Below, one piece after another: positions 8,806-17,434 of a stretch of 64,000 nucleotides of DNA; position 1 is the stretch's first letter, and every line of letters begins with the position of its first letter. The position numbers were made by a program, and so were the translations under genes. The DNA is from Methanohalophilus halophilus. GTDB taxonomy: Archaea > Halobacteriota > Methanosarcinia > Methanosarcinales > Methanosarcinaceae. Below the pieces are notes generated by a model, which did not search any database, was not told the DNA's origin, and saw nothing but the letters and a program-made list of their open reading frames with translations. The stretch is taken from positions 1 to 64,000 of the forward strand of contig NZ_CP017921.1 in assembly GCF_001889405.1 (NCBI RefSeq), in the 5' to 3' direction.

Positions 8806-10455
8806 ATGGCTGACAATATCGATGTATTCAAGAAAGTGATATTCAGCATCCCACCGATGAAAACGGTGATTGCCGCTGTAATAGTATCAGGTTGCCTGTA
8901 TGGAATACTTGTTAATTTTTTCCTATCATCAGTATCCCCGTTGGAATTGAGTGTTCGTTATATTGTAGAGACAATATTGATGGTTTTCGTAATCCCGACA
9001 CTTATTGCGGGTGAGATTTACCATTTGTCATTTGAGGAGTACCCCCGTAAATGGAGTTATTTCATAGCTCTATTTAGTGAATGCATCCTGTTTATATACG
9101 GTATGATCCTGAGTGCCGCCGAGCCAACAGGAATTGCAAGCAGCTGGAACATATTCTGGCTTGCGGTTATTACGGTGTTCCTGATCAGCATGATAGTATT
9201 AATATCAACGCTGGGATACGAAAATATCAAAAGAATTACTATAGTAAGCCTGGCACATCCACTTATGATAATTGCCACCTATCACATTTTCCTGGGCCGG
9301 GAACAAGATATAACTTATGTGACTTACGTGGAAAAATTAGGCGTTTTCTTCCTGGCAGGTATAACAATCCTGCTGGCTTTTTTACTTGCAGAGTACCTGA
9401 TAAGTACCAACGTGAATGTTTCAGCTATTAAATTGTTCTCCGGAATGATGCATAAAAAACAGGAGATTCTGGACCTGGGATATTTTGTAAAACCAGATGT
9501 ACAGACCCTGCTGTTGAAAAATGAAAGCGGAGAATCCACTATTGCAATCCCCTGGATACACCCCGGTCCACTCGAGGGATTTGGAGGAGGCAGGGCATCC
9601 ACAGACATCATAAACCACCTTAACAATAACAGCGAGGGTTTTTTCCTGCATGTCCCATCCACTCATAAATCAGATCCTGCAAATCCCGGGGACATTAATA
9701 AAATAATAGGGGCATTCGAAGAGCCCGAAACAACCGGTTATGCATCAAAAATGCTAAAAAAGGATTACGGGAAACTGGTATTTTTCGGCAGGAAATGGGG
9801 AGATCAGAAGATAGTATACATGGAAGCTGAAGAATATGGAGATTACGAGATACCTGTATTTACAGAAATCCTGGATCTCAATAAAGTGGTGATAATAGAT
9901 CTTCATAACCATGAACGCAATAAGGAACCTAAAGAGCAGCTCATGTATGGCACGGTGGAAGCCGAGCATTTCAGAAATTGCCTGAAGGATTTTCTCGGCG
10001 AACTTGAAAAGTGCGAACTCCATGATTACCGGGCAGGTTTTGCCACCGAGGTTGCATGTACACCTAAATTTGCTCTTGTAGAAGAGATAGATGGCCAGAG
10101 AATACTTGTCTTTGGCACCGAAGGCAATGGGATATCCCCTGAAATGATGGATGTAGCCCGCGAATATGAAAACGACTTTGATGACATCATAATGTTTACA
10201 ACCGATACACACAGCAGCATACATAGCATGATTGCGGATAGGCATGTAGATCCTAAAAGCCTGGAAAATATCATTGAAAGTGCCCGGCAACATGTATCAA
10301 AAGCAAGTGCAGGATTTATGAGCAAAAAAGCTGAACCCATGAAATTACTAAAGGATGATTATCTGGGATTGGCTTACAGTATCAACATACTTGCACGATT
10401 GATTCCCCTCACCCTTTTTTTACTCTATATAGCATTGATATTGTGGATATTGTGA
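8806..10455 (+). CDS. DUF2070 family archaeal membrane protein
   Basis: This 549-aa protein has about six to seven transmembrane helices in residues 15-205, a large soluble domain (about 210-520) and a final C-terminal helix (LIPLTLFLLYIALILWIL). The soluble part contains the family hallmark IPWIHPGPLEGFGGGRAS and histidine/aspartate clusters (IDLHNHERN, FTTDTHSSIHSM) that look like metal-binding sites of a hydrolase. DUF2070 is restricted to archaea and its reaction is unknown. The message is nearly leaderless, judging from the TATA box at 8769-8777. Confidence 0.83.
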   Translation: MADNIDVFKKVIFSIPPMKTVIAAVIVSGCLYGILVNFFLSSVSPLELSVRYIVETILMVFVIPTLIAGEIYHLSFEEYPRKWSYFIALFSECILFIYGMILSAAEPTGIASSWNIFWLAVITVFLISMIVLISTLGYENIKRITIVSLAHPLMIIATYHIFLGREQDITYVTYVEKLGVFFLAGITILLAFLLAEYLISTNVNVSAIKLFSGMMHKKQEILDLGYFVKPDVQTLLLKNESGESTIAIPWIHPGPLEGFGGGRASTDIINHLNNNSEGFFLHVPSTHKSDPANPGDINKIIGAFEEPETTGYASKMLKKDYGKLVFFGRKWGDQKIVYMEAEEYGDYEIPVFTEILDLNKVVIIDLHNHERNKEPKEQLMYGTVEAEHFRNCLKDFLGELEKCELHDYRAGFATEVACTPKFALVEEIDGQRILVFGTEGNGISPEMMDVAREYENDFDDIIMFTTDTHSSIHSMIADRHVDPKSLENIIESARQHVSKASAGFMSKKAEPMKLLKDDYLGLAYSINILARLIPLTLFLLYIALILWIL

Positions 10456-10565
10456 GACAAAATAACTACTTTCCATGAATTGATTATATAAAATCAGAAC
10501 ATTGATAACTGAAAACCTGTATCTGAGAGGCAATTCAATTACGGTATCCACAGGAGATACAGTTC

Positions 10566-12056
10566 ATGGAAATGACATCAGGAAACCAGAGTGTTGCAAT
10601 TATAATTGTATTATATTTACTTTTCATGTTGACAATCGGTTTTTATTACTACAAGAAAACCGAAAACCTGTCCGATTATATTCTGGGTGGCAGGCGATTG
10701 AACAAATGGGTAACCGCCTTAAGTTCCCAGGCATCGGATATGAGTGGCTGGTTGCTTTTGGGGCTGCCGGGTTATGCATATCTCTCAGGAATGGAAGCAG
10801 GATGGATTGCTCTTGGTCTGGGGGTTGGAACATATCTTAACTGGAAATTTGTTGCCAAGAGGCTGCGCAGATATACAAAAGAAGCAGGAGACGCCCTGAC
10901 TCTCCCGGTATATTTTGAAAACCGTTTCAGGGATAAGAGCAAACTTTTGAGGACTATTTCTGCCCTGTTTATCCTTATATTCTTTCTGTTCTATACTTCC
11001 TCAGGTTTTGTTGCAGGAGGTAAGCTTTTCAGCACAGTTTTTGGAGTTGAGTACTTTACTGCCCTCACAATAGGCGTACTTGTAATTATTTCCTATACTT
11101 TCCTGGGAGGATTCATGGCAGTCTGCTGGACTGATTTCTTTCAGGGTTTGCTCATGGTACTGGCTATCACAATCGTACCCTTTGCAGCAATGAACGGCCT
11201 GGGTGGCATCTCCTCAACTGTCGATATAATCAGAACCATTGACCCGAGCCTGCTGACCCCTTTCACAGGTTCTGATGGCAACCTGATTTCCCTGATAAGT
11301 GTAGTATCTTTGCTAGCCTGGGGTTTTGGATATTTTGGCCAGCCCCATATCCTCGTACGTTTCATGGCCATCAATGACCCGGAGGAAATCAAACAGTCCC
11401 GGGAAATAGCCATAACCTGGGTCACCATCTCTCTGGCTTTCGCAGTGATTGTCGGTCTTGTGGGAAGGGCTTATGTACCGGAATTCCTGGCAGGCGCATC
11501 AAGTGAAACCGTTTTCATGGTAATGGTAAACAGCCTGTTCCACCCGATAATTGCCGGAATTATGCTGGCAGCCATCCTTGCGGCTATAATGAGTACCGCT
11601 GACTCCCAGTTACTGGTGGCAGCATCCGCATTTACAGAGGACATCTACAGGCTGGTCTTCAAGTCAAATGCCACCCAGAGAGAACTCGTATGGATGGGAC
11701 GTGCCACAGTAATCGGAATATCCCTTCTTGCCTATTATTTCGCCCTGGACCCGGCAAGCTCAGTCCTGGACCTGGTGGCTTATGCCTGGGCAGGGTTCGG
11801 TGCGGCATTTGGGCCAGCCATCATTTTCTCCCTGTTCTCCAGGAAGGTGACAAGAAATGCAGTCCTCGGAGGGATGATCTCAGGCGGTGTCATGGTAATC
11901 CTGTGGAAACAGCTATCCGGAGGGATTTTTGACCTATACGAGATAGTTCCGGGATTTATCCTTTCCAGCATTGTGATCCTGTTGATCACAAAAATGGACC
12001 GTGAACCTGCCCCGGAGATACAGGAAGAGTTCGATAGAGTTCAGCAATCGGCCTGA
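10566..12056 (+). CDS. putP: Sodium/proline symporter (SSS family)
   Basis: This 496-aa sodium:solute symporter has about 12-13 helices. Its N-terminal region (LSSQASDMSGWLLLGLPGYA, then LSGMEAGWIALGLGVGTYLN) closely follows E. coli PutP helix II, including the aspartate and serine of the sodium site. A later hallmark is AAILAAIMSTADSQLLVAAS. Proline uptake is the likely role, for osmoprotection or nutrition; related solutes such as glycine betaine cannot be excluded. AGGAGA precedes the ATG at 10566. A run of seven T residues right after the stop may terminate transcription. Confidence 0.92.
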   Translation: MEMTSGNQSVAIIIVLYLLFMLTIGFYYYKKTENLSDYILGGRRLNKWVTALSSQASDMSGWLLLGLPGYAYLSGMEAGWIALGLGVGTYLNWKFVAKRLRRYTKEAGDALTLPVYFENRFRDKSKLLRTISALFILIFFLFYTSSGFVAGGKLFSTVFGVEYFTALTIGVLVIISYTFLGGFMAVCWTDFFQGLLMVLAITIVPFAAMNGLGGISSTVDIIRTIDPSLLTPFTGSDGNLISLISVVSLLAWGFGYFGQPHILVRFMAINDPEEIKQSREIAITWVTISLAFAVIVGLVGRAYVPEFLAGASSETVFMVMVNSLFHPIIAGIMLAAILAAIMSTADSQLLVAASAFTEDIYRLVFKSNATQRELVWMGRATVIGISLLAYYFALDPASSVLDLVAYAWAGFGAAFGPAIIFSLFSRKVTRNAVLGGMISGGVMVILWKQLSGGIFDLYEIVPGFILSSIVILLITKMDREPAPEIQEEFDRVQQSA

Positions 12057-12522
12057 ACTCTTTTTTTGATGCTTTAGTTGCAATTTAGTTGACAGACATG
12101 GCCGCATTTTGTCTGCACGTTTTTACGCAAGGTCCAGTCAGTGGTACCATTCTGGCGAAATACTACCAATTCGGTAGAAATTGGTAGTATTTGGTAATTC
12201 AAACAGTTTACAGGTTTTTTACAATAAAAAATGAACAATTCAGCTAAGGAAAACCATGAACCTAAATTCAAGGATATTGTATTTATTGCCAAAATTTTTA
12301 TAATTATTAAGCAAAATAAATGTAATGAGACGTTCTAGTATTTGGCTATATTATCTTAAGACTCGTAAAGCTGGAAATGGTTGGCAGTTCTAGCACTGGC
12401 AACATCAATCTTTGTAGTTCCATACTTACTAATCGGTGTTTCTGCCATATTTAGCTTGATTATACTGATTTGACGGCATCGAAAGGTATTGGCTATTCAG
12501 TTATATTTAATTTTCAATAAAA
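12057..12522. other. Intergenic stretch with gene remnant
   Basis: No intact gene was found. 12158-12192 carries a strong inverted repeat, listed separately. 12372-12473 encodes, without an ATG and directly after a stop, a 33-residue very hydrophobic segment (WKWLAVLALATSIFVVPY onward) that ends in TGA. It resembles the last transmembrane helices of a lost membrane protein. The rest is AT-rich and featureless. Confidence 0.35.
12158..12192. repeat. 14-bp perfect inverted repeat
   Basis: AAATACTACCAATT at 12158-12171 is the exact reverse complement of 12179-12192, with a 7-base loop (CGGTAGA). The element GGTA recurs several times inside and just after it. It could be a transcription terminator for putP, an operator or an insertion-element end. 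No poly-T run follows on either strand, which weakens the terminator reading. Confidence 0.6.
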
Positions 12523-12897
12523 TCAACCAAGCACATGGGTGGACAATATTTTCTGCAACTCGTAGATGTCCACCTTCTTGTTAAAGGATTTTTCAATCGG
12601 CTGCGGATCACTGACAACCCATATCTTAAGTTCTGCATCCAGATCGAAATGACCGGATGTCTCAATACTGTATTTTGTGATTTTGCCATAGGGAATGGAC
12701 AGATAACTTCTTTTCTTGCCCGTCATGCCCTGAACATCCACAATAATTAACCGCTTATTTGTGAAAATAAATGTATCCCGGATAACAACAAAGCCAATCT
12801 CTATTGTTTCCCCGTCACACATAAGTTGTCCGTAATCCGATTCCAGTTTCTCAGGTTCAACAACACCTGCATTACCAAAAATACCCGAAAAGCCCAT
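12523..12897 (-). CDS. Bacterial-type PH domain protein (bPH_1)
   Basis: This small soluble protein consists almost entirely of one bacterial-type pleckstrin-homology fold (former DUF1696). Family landmarks are FTNKRLIIVDVQGMTGKK, LSIPYGKITKYSIET and SGHFDLDAELKIWV. The ATG at 12897 gives 124 aa, the normal family length, with GGAG about 11 bases upstream. The upstream in-frame start at 12978 would add an atypical hydrophobic leader. Members form ring-like oligomers in structures, but no ligand or role is established. The EamA transporter gene lies just upstream on the same strand. Confidence 0.87.
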   Translation of the reverse strand: MGFSGIFGNAGVVEPEKLESDYGQLMCDGETIEIGFVVIRDTFIFTNKRLIIVDVQGMTGKKRSYLSIPYGKITKYSIETSGHFDLDAELKIWVVSDPQPIEKSFNKKVDIYELQKILSTHVLG

Positions 12898-12990
12898 ACG
12901 ATCGCTACTCCATCCTTTATTATTAAACAGTACTAACAAATATACTAATACAGATATAAACTTATCTAATAATTTCACAGGGCTTGGCCC

Positions 12991-13836
12991 TCAAATCGAA
13001 ATCAACACAATGGCCACCAGGGCAGCCGCCACTCCCATCCATTGTTTCTGAGAAAGTTTTTCTTTCAGTATGAACCAGGCAAGCAATACAGTTCCTGCAG
13101 GATAAAGTGATGAGGTGACCGAAGCAATATCCAGCCTGCCGGCCTGGGATGCAAGGGCATAGAAGGTATTTCCTCCGGTATCGAAAACCCCTGCCACAAG
13201 AATCACGGGCAACACACTGCGCCCGGGCATCTCTACGGGACCGGACAGGGCGATGAACACAAGCAAGACACCTACAGCAGCAATCCTGGCAGCAGTAAGG
13301 GGCCACAGGACTGCGGTTTCACTTACGAGATCTATTGTAATAAAGAAAAGGCCAAATCCCATTCCTGCTGTAAGGGGTAGGTAAAGGTCCTTTTTCTGCA
13401 CTTTTATTCCTTCACTATCTGATGCTATTAACCATACCGCCATCAACGCAATTATGAAACCTAGCAATTTGTGAATTTCAGGCAAGCCTTCATAAAAGGC
13501 AGCATATATGACCGGCACACCCGCAGCCACAACCGCTGACACAGGTGCTACAAAGCCCATTTTACCGAGTGAAAGGCCCTTGTAAAGGGACAGCAGGGCA
13601 ATGCTAATGAAAATACCTGCAAGTACCCCCCATATAATACCATCAAACGGCGGAAATGTCTCTCCGATTATGTATGCAGAACCTGCAAGGAGAAACACCC
13701 CAACTGCCTGGGTAATCAGGACCACAGCATAAACATTTGCTTTCTTTGAAGCAAAGCCTCCGCTAAAGTCACCGGCTCCCCAGGAAGCGGCAGAAATAAG
13801 CCCAAAAAATACGACGAGGAATTCAGCAGGAATCAT
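12991..13836 (-). CDS. EamA/DMT superfamily transporter
   Basis: This 281-aa protein has ten predicted hydrophobic helices arranged as two EamA repeats, typical of drug/metabolite exporters. The first repeat begins FFGLISAASWGAGDFSGGF. The end of the second is DIASVTSSLYPAGTVLLAWFILKEKLSQKQW, the usual DMT repeat ending. The substrate cannot be read from sequence; relatives export amino acids, nucleosides or drugs. GGAGCAAACAA precedes the ATG. Confidence 0.85.
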   Translation of the reverse strand: MIPAEFLVVFFGLISAASWGAGDFSGGFASKKANVYAVVLITQAVGVFLLAGSAYIIGETFPPFDGIIWGVLAGIFISIALLSLYKGLSLGKMGFVAPVSAVVAAGVPVIYAAFYEGLPEIHKLLGFIIALMAVWLIASDSEGIKVQKKDLYLPLTAGMGFGLFFITIDLVSETAVLWPLTAARIAAVGVLLVFIALSGPVEMPGRSVLPVILVAGVFDTGGNTFYALASQAGRLDIASVTSSLYPAGTVLLAWFILKEKLSQKQWMGVAAALVAIVLISI

Positions 13837-13937
13837 TTGTTTGCTCCATAGTTAATAGTGGCTTCTAAACAATAAACCCGACAAGTATAAAGGTTTTATT
13901 AAGAGTACTACAAAATCAAATAAGAAAAAGAAGGAAA

Positions 13938-15014
13938 TTAACTGTAACTTCCATACATCTCCGCAGCATCCATCATTGCCATAACCTTTATCGGCGAAGC
14001 ATCCAGCGGAAATTCACAGCCCGGAGCCAATATATAGCCACCCGGCGAATCAATGCCTTCTTCAATATTTTCCCTGCAGAGTTCCATAACTTCCTCGTAA
14101 GTACTGTTCAGGAACAATGGTGGATTGATATTACCGCATATAACATCATAGTCACCAAATGCATCAATCTGTTTATTGACAGGAGTCTCCGGGCCAAAAA
14201 GCCATACATATTTGCCTGCCCAGTCATTTTCCTCCCTCATTTTGGTATAGTATGGAACATTGGCATTCTGGTTTGCACAGGGATGCATAAGTACAGCATG
14301 TATACCGAGTTCCTTGACGTGGTTATGAATCTTTTGCATATATGGATAAGCAAATTCCTCAAACATCTGTGGAGATATCATGGTATTTGATTCAGAAGGG
14401 CCACCATCAAAGGGAAGAAGGGCTTGTGGACCGTATTTATCTGCAAAGTAGTCGAGTGCATTTATGAACATGTCACTTACTTTTTCCAGTAACTGGTGCA
14501 CCTTATCCGGATCAGTCAGAATCCATGAAAAAAATTCAGATGTCTCAGCAACCACCGATGCGGCAGTGAATGTACTTCCAATCTGCACAGTGATCGGCAT
14601 CCCATGTTCTGCACATCTTGAAGCTACGGTATCAGCCTGTTTGTACCCACCGGGAAGTTCTTTCCTAAAGTCAGGAACTTTTATATTCTCAATATCATCA
14701 ATTGTATTTACAGGATGTTCTATGACATACGGTGCACCCTGACCTTTTCCATATGGAAAACCTATTTTACCTCCGAATTCCCAGGGGCCCAATGATGCAT
14801 ATCCATACATTGGTGTTTGCTCATAACCGTGAAGACGCATTGATGCAAACTGTGCATCAAAGCATTTGTCCCCATCTGCATAGAAATCACCCAGAGATAT
14901 TCCAGTGATTTTTGATGCATACCCGAGAATAAAAGGTACCACTGGTATGCGATCCGGTTTTTGTCCGGACATGACAGATGTCATGCGTTCAGGTGGTGTC
15001 ATTCTTGAAGTCAT
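13938..15014 (-). CDS. UroD-fold corrinoid methyltransferase (MtaA/CmuA family)
   Basis: This 358-aa TIM-barrel protein belongs to the uroporphyrinogen decarboxylase superfamily, in the branch of methylcobamide:thiol methyltransferases (MtaA, MtbA, CmuA). Candidate zinc ligands are the His and Cys of LMHPCANQN and the Cys of APGCEFP, matching the H-x-C and late-C pattern of that branch. True UroD lacks these and makes tetrapyrroles. The segment NQNANVPYYTKMREENDWAG is unlike MtaA and suggests a different methyl carrier or thiol. No corrinoid protein or substrate methyltransferase gene is adjacent. AGGAGGAATTAGAA precedes the ATG. The 297 bases upstream are AT-rich with no recognisable gene. 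Confidence 0.82.
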   Translation of the reverse strand: MTSRMTPPERMTSVMSGQKPDRIPVVPFILGYASKITGISLGDFYADGDKCFDAQFASMRLHGYEQTPMYGYASLGPWEFGGKIGFPYGKGQGAPYVIEHPVNTIDDIENIKVPDFRKELPGGYKQADTVASRCAEHGMPITVQIGSTFTAASVVAETSEFFSWILTDPDKVHQLLEKVSDMFINALDYFADKYGPQALLPFDGGPSESNTMISPQMFEEFAYPYMQKIHNHVKELGIHAVLMHPCANQNANVPYYTKMREENDWAGKYVWLFGPETPVNKQIDAFGDYDVICGNINPPLFLNSTYEEVMELCRENIEEGIDSPGGYILAPGCEFPLDASPIKVMAMMDAAEMYGSYS

Positions 15015-15311
15015 TTCTAATTCCTCCTAAAAACTATATTTAATATTTTAAATCATAAACTTAAAAACCTATGCTATATTTTTAAAATGTATGAATTAGT
15101 GAAAGCAAATAACCAACTTACTTATAAATTTAGTATCAGATAGGCTACAAAAAATAAAAATAGTAACATACATACTCGTTAATTTACAGACAATCTTAAA
15201 TATATATTAAGTAAGTAACAAATCTCAAGTTTAAAACGTAAATTAAGCAGATTTAGTGATTGAAATTTTCTAAATTTATTTTACTTGTATATTATACAAA
15301 ACAACTTCTTA

Positions 15312-16124
15312 TTAGCCAAAAGACACATCCAGAATCATCATTACAACAAAACCTATCATTGCACCCATAGTTGCTAAAGATGCATTGCCACCTCGTTGTG
15401 ACTCAGGAATGATTTCTTCAATCACAACGAAAATCATAGCACCCGCTGCAAAAGCTAAAGCATATGGCAATATTGATTCGACTAAAATAACAGACCCAGC
15501 TCCAACCACAGCGGCTATTGGTTCTACGATTGCAGATGCCTGTCCATAAAAGAAACTTTTCGAACAAGCCATACCTTCACGCCTTAAAGGTAGAGAAATC
15601 ACAAGTCCTTCCGGGAAATTTTGAATACCAATTCCTATAGTAAGAGCCAAAGCACCTGCCAGGTTAGCAGATGCAGAACCAACTGCAACTGCTCCAAATG
15701 CAACACCAATAGCAAGTCCTTCAGGGATATTGTGTAATGTCACTGCAAGAACAAGCAACGTACTTCGCTGCCAAGACGTTTTGATACCTTCTGCATCTTT
15801 TGATAGGCGGCCATATTGAAGATGAGGGAATAATTCATCTATTCCTCTTAAGAAAAGCCCGCCAAGAAGAAAGCCAACCGTCGCTGGAAACCAAACAGGA
15901 ACTTCTTTTAGTGATGACATTTCAATAGCAGGAGAAAGGAGTGACCAATGACTTGCAGCTATCATCACACCTGCTGCGAAACCAAGCATAGTGTCAAGAA
16001 ACTTTCTATTAATTTCTTTGGTCAAAAATACACTTGCAGCTCCAAGTGCAGTAAAACTCCATGTAAAAATTCCTGCAAGTAGAGCTTGTACTACCGGACT
16101 TAAATCTTGTAAAAAATCCACCAC
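15312..16124 (-). CDS. ZIP family divalent metal transporter
   Basis: This 270-aa ZIP (ZupT/GufA-like) protein has about eight helices. Helix IV carries LHNIPEGLAIGVAFGA and helix V carries NFPEGLVISLPLRREG, the paired motifs that bind the transported metal. A short loop GRLSKDAEGIKTSWQ precedes helix IV. Zinc uptake is the usual role; iron or manganese is possible. The start is a GTG preceded by GGAAGT. The gene is the left neighbour of the accessory island. About 350 AT-rich bases separate it from the next gene and show only weak promoter-like sequence. Confidence 0.9.
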   Translation of the reverse strand: MVDFLQDLSPVVQALLAGIFTWSFTALGAASVFLTKEINRKFLDTMLGFAAGVMIAASHWSLLSPAIEMSSLKEVPVWFPATVGFLLGGLFLRGIDELFPHLQYGRLSKDAEGIKTSWQRSTLLVLAVTLHNIPEGLAIGVAFGAVAVGSASANLAGALALTIGIGIQNFPEGLVISLPLRREGMACSKSFFYGQASAIVEPIAAVVGAGSVILVESILPYALAFAAGAMIFVVIEEIIPESQRGGNASLATMGAMIGFVVMMILDVSFG

Positions 16125-16443
16125 ACTTCCAGATCCTCTATCCCTTGATACTTATTTCAAGTTTGTCTTGAATTGGTTATTAATTTTTCCAATATATCTA
16201 ATCAATGTATCTCTTACAGGCAAATTTAGTAATTTAGCTCATTGTTTTAAATTTTAGATATTTTTTATTTTTATATAAATACCTATAAAGTTTTGAATTA
16301 ATTATGTTGACAAAAAGGCCAAAAACAATCAAAAACCCACATACTTGACAGGATGATTCTGCATACCAGCAATTTCACTTCGATTAATTATTCTATATTT
16401 ACTATTGCTCTTTAATGATCATGAAAAAAGAAGATATAAAATG

Positions 16444-16481
16444 AATTCCCATATTTGTTGGGGGACTTATAAATGGGAATT
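16444..16481 (+). promoter_or_regulatory. Hairpin masking the start codon of the small membrane protein gene
   Basis: AATTCCCAT at 16444-16452 is the exact reverse complement of ATGGGAATT at 16473-16481, which includes the start codon of the following gene. The 20-base loop holds the ribosome-binding site (GGGGGA, 16460-16465). In RNA this gives a 9-bp stem that pairs the AUG while exposing the binding site, a plausible translational switch. Function is inferred from the geometry only. Confidence 0.5.
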
Positions 16482-16628
16482 GAAAACTATAATATTGAAA
16501 AATATATTCCAGACGACTTTTTGTCAACAGCATGGGCGGTGAAACACGTAAATATAAAACTCGCAGCGGGGATTATTCTACTTGTTCTCTATGCTATTCT
16601 TCTAACAAGATGGCTAGGGGGCTTATAA
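16473..16628 (+). CDS. Small single-helix membrane protein, unknown
   Basis: This 51-residue protein begins MGIENYNIEKYIPDDFLS. It has a polar N-terminal half and one transmembrane helix, about residues 29-47 (IKLAAGIILLVLYAILL), then RWLGGL. GGGGG at 16460-16464 lies eight bases upstream of the ATG, and a strong terminator hairpin follows the stop, so it forms its own transcription unit. I recognise no family. Small size, one helix and position just before the Zot-like ATPase fragment would suit a virion coat or membrane protein of a filamentous virus. That is a guess. Confidence 0.55.
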   Translation: MGIENYNIEKYIPDDFLSTAWAVKHVNIKLAAGIILLVLYAILLTRWLGGL

Positions 16629-16644
16629 TAAGTTTATAGGAATT

Positions 16645-16668
16645 GCTTTTTATTTTCAAATAAAAAGC
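16645..16668 (+). terminator. AT-rich hairpin terminator
   Basis: GCTTTTTATTT at 16645-16655 pairs perfectly with AAATAAAAAGC at 16658-16668 across a two-base loop. It lies 16 bases after the stop of the small membrane protein gene and fits the end of that transcript. Confidence 0.55.
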
Positions 16669-16730
16669 ATAACATCAATAGTTATTTTTGAATTTTCTGA
16701 TAACAGAATTATTACTCCGAAATAGGATAA

Positions 16731-17186
16731 GTTAACCCAGTGTTTGTGAATTTTGCATATCAGGCTTCAACATTATCAACACCTAATATTTCTACAATGG
16801 AGGACTTGGAAGCAGTCAAAAACGGTACTGTTCTTCTGGATGAAGCCTAGTACACTTTCGATTCCCGGTCTTTTGGAACAAAAGAAAACAAAGGCGGCTC
16901 CTACATCCTCTCTAAACTCTCAAAACGAAACTGCGACCTCTACCTTAACATGCAGTTTAGGGACCTGATCGATAACAGATTTCGGGATAGGTTACAGGCT
17001 ATCCTGATCCCTCAAAAACTCCTTCACCCCTCCACAAACAACCCATTTGCTCTTGAAGTATCCATAATGAAAAAAGACAAATGGGGTGTATATACAATCT
17101 TGCCTTCTAAACTCTACTTTGATGTATCAGAGATATTATCGCTATACGATACCTCGGAAGAATTGGATCTTCTTAAATATACGTAA
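16731..17186 (+). pseudogene. Zot-like / phage morphogenesis ATPase, 5'-truncated, in-frame TAG
   Basis: Read in one frame, 16731-17186 encodes 151 codons: NPVFVNFAYQAS, a Walker B strand GTVLLDEA, a TAG codon (16848-16850), then YTFDSRSFGTKENKGG, SKLSKRNCDLYLNMQ and FRDLIDNRFRDRLQA. This matches the core of a Zot/FtsK-type P-loop ATPase, where a glutamine normally follows DEA (CAG to TAG is one change). The Walker A half is missing because an in-frame stop lies just upstream (16728-16730), so the gene is truncated. In a pyrrolysine-using methanogen the TAG might be decoded, so the TAG alone does not prove inactivation. Confidence 0.6.
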
Positions 17187-17219
17187 ACTGAGCCGGCCCA
17201 AAAAAGACAATCGATTTAA

Positions 17220-17242
17220 GCCGCCGTCTTTTTGGCGGCGGC
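17220..17242. terminator. GC-rich hairpin after the ATPase fragment
   Basis: GCCGCC starting at 17220 pairs with GGCGGC across a T-rich loop, 34 bases after the ATPase frame ends. Its G+C content stands out in the AT-rich island. It may be a terminator, or part of the array of structured elements that follows. Confidence 0.4.
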
Positions 17243-17293
17243 CCGCTAAATTCTCAAAATATTCACTCAATTCTATTATACTGTAATTTACTT

Positions 17294-17320
17294 AGTAACT
17301 GTATATACAATTGTTGAATA
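17294..17320 (+). repeat. Direct repeat, left copy
   Basis: This 27-base sequence (core ATACAATTGTTGAATA) recurs at 17669-17695 with 25 of 27 identical positions. Similarity extends upstream in a weaker form (TCTATTA and TGTAATTT elements in both). It includes the palindromes TGTATATACA and CAATTG. The pair brackets about 350 bases of hairpins with no gene. Confidence 0.75.
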
Positions 17321-17397
17321 TAACAACACTCTATACAATGTGTGCTAACTAATACATATAAAATTTTATTAATTATTTTATAATTCTTCCGGGGGTT

Positions 17398-17416
17398 TTT
17401 ATAGTATCGCTATAAA
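17398..17416 (+). repeat. Short hairpin TTTATAG/CTATAAA
   Basis: A 7-bp perfect inverted repeat (17398-17404 with 17410-17416) around the loop TATCG lies just before the two larger hairpins. It adds to the dense structure of this non-coding stretch. Confidence 0.5.
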
Positions 17417-17434
17417 TTGTGAAGTGTAACGCCG

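Noticed and set aside
10502-10840. Forward 112-codon frame overlapping the start of putP
   Set aside because: It is in a different frame from the strongly conserved PutP N-terminus, without family similarity.
17219-17242. AGCCGCCGTC as a second tRNA-Thr att site
   Set aside because: It only loosely resembles the tRNA 3' end (GCCGTCGGGGGG on the plus strand) and forms its own hairpin. Identity is too short to be an attachment repeat.
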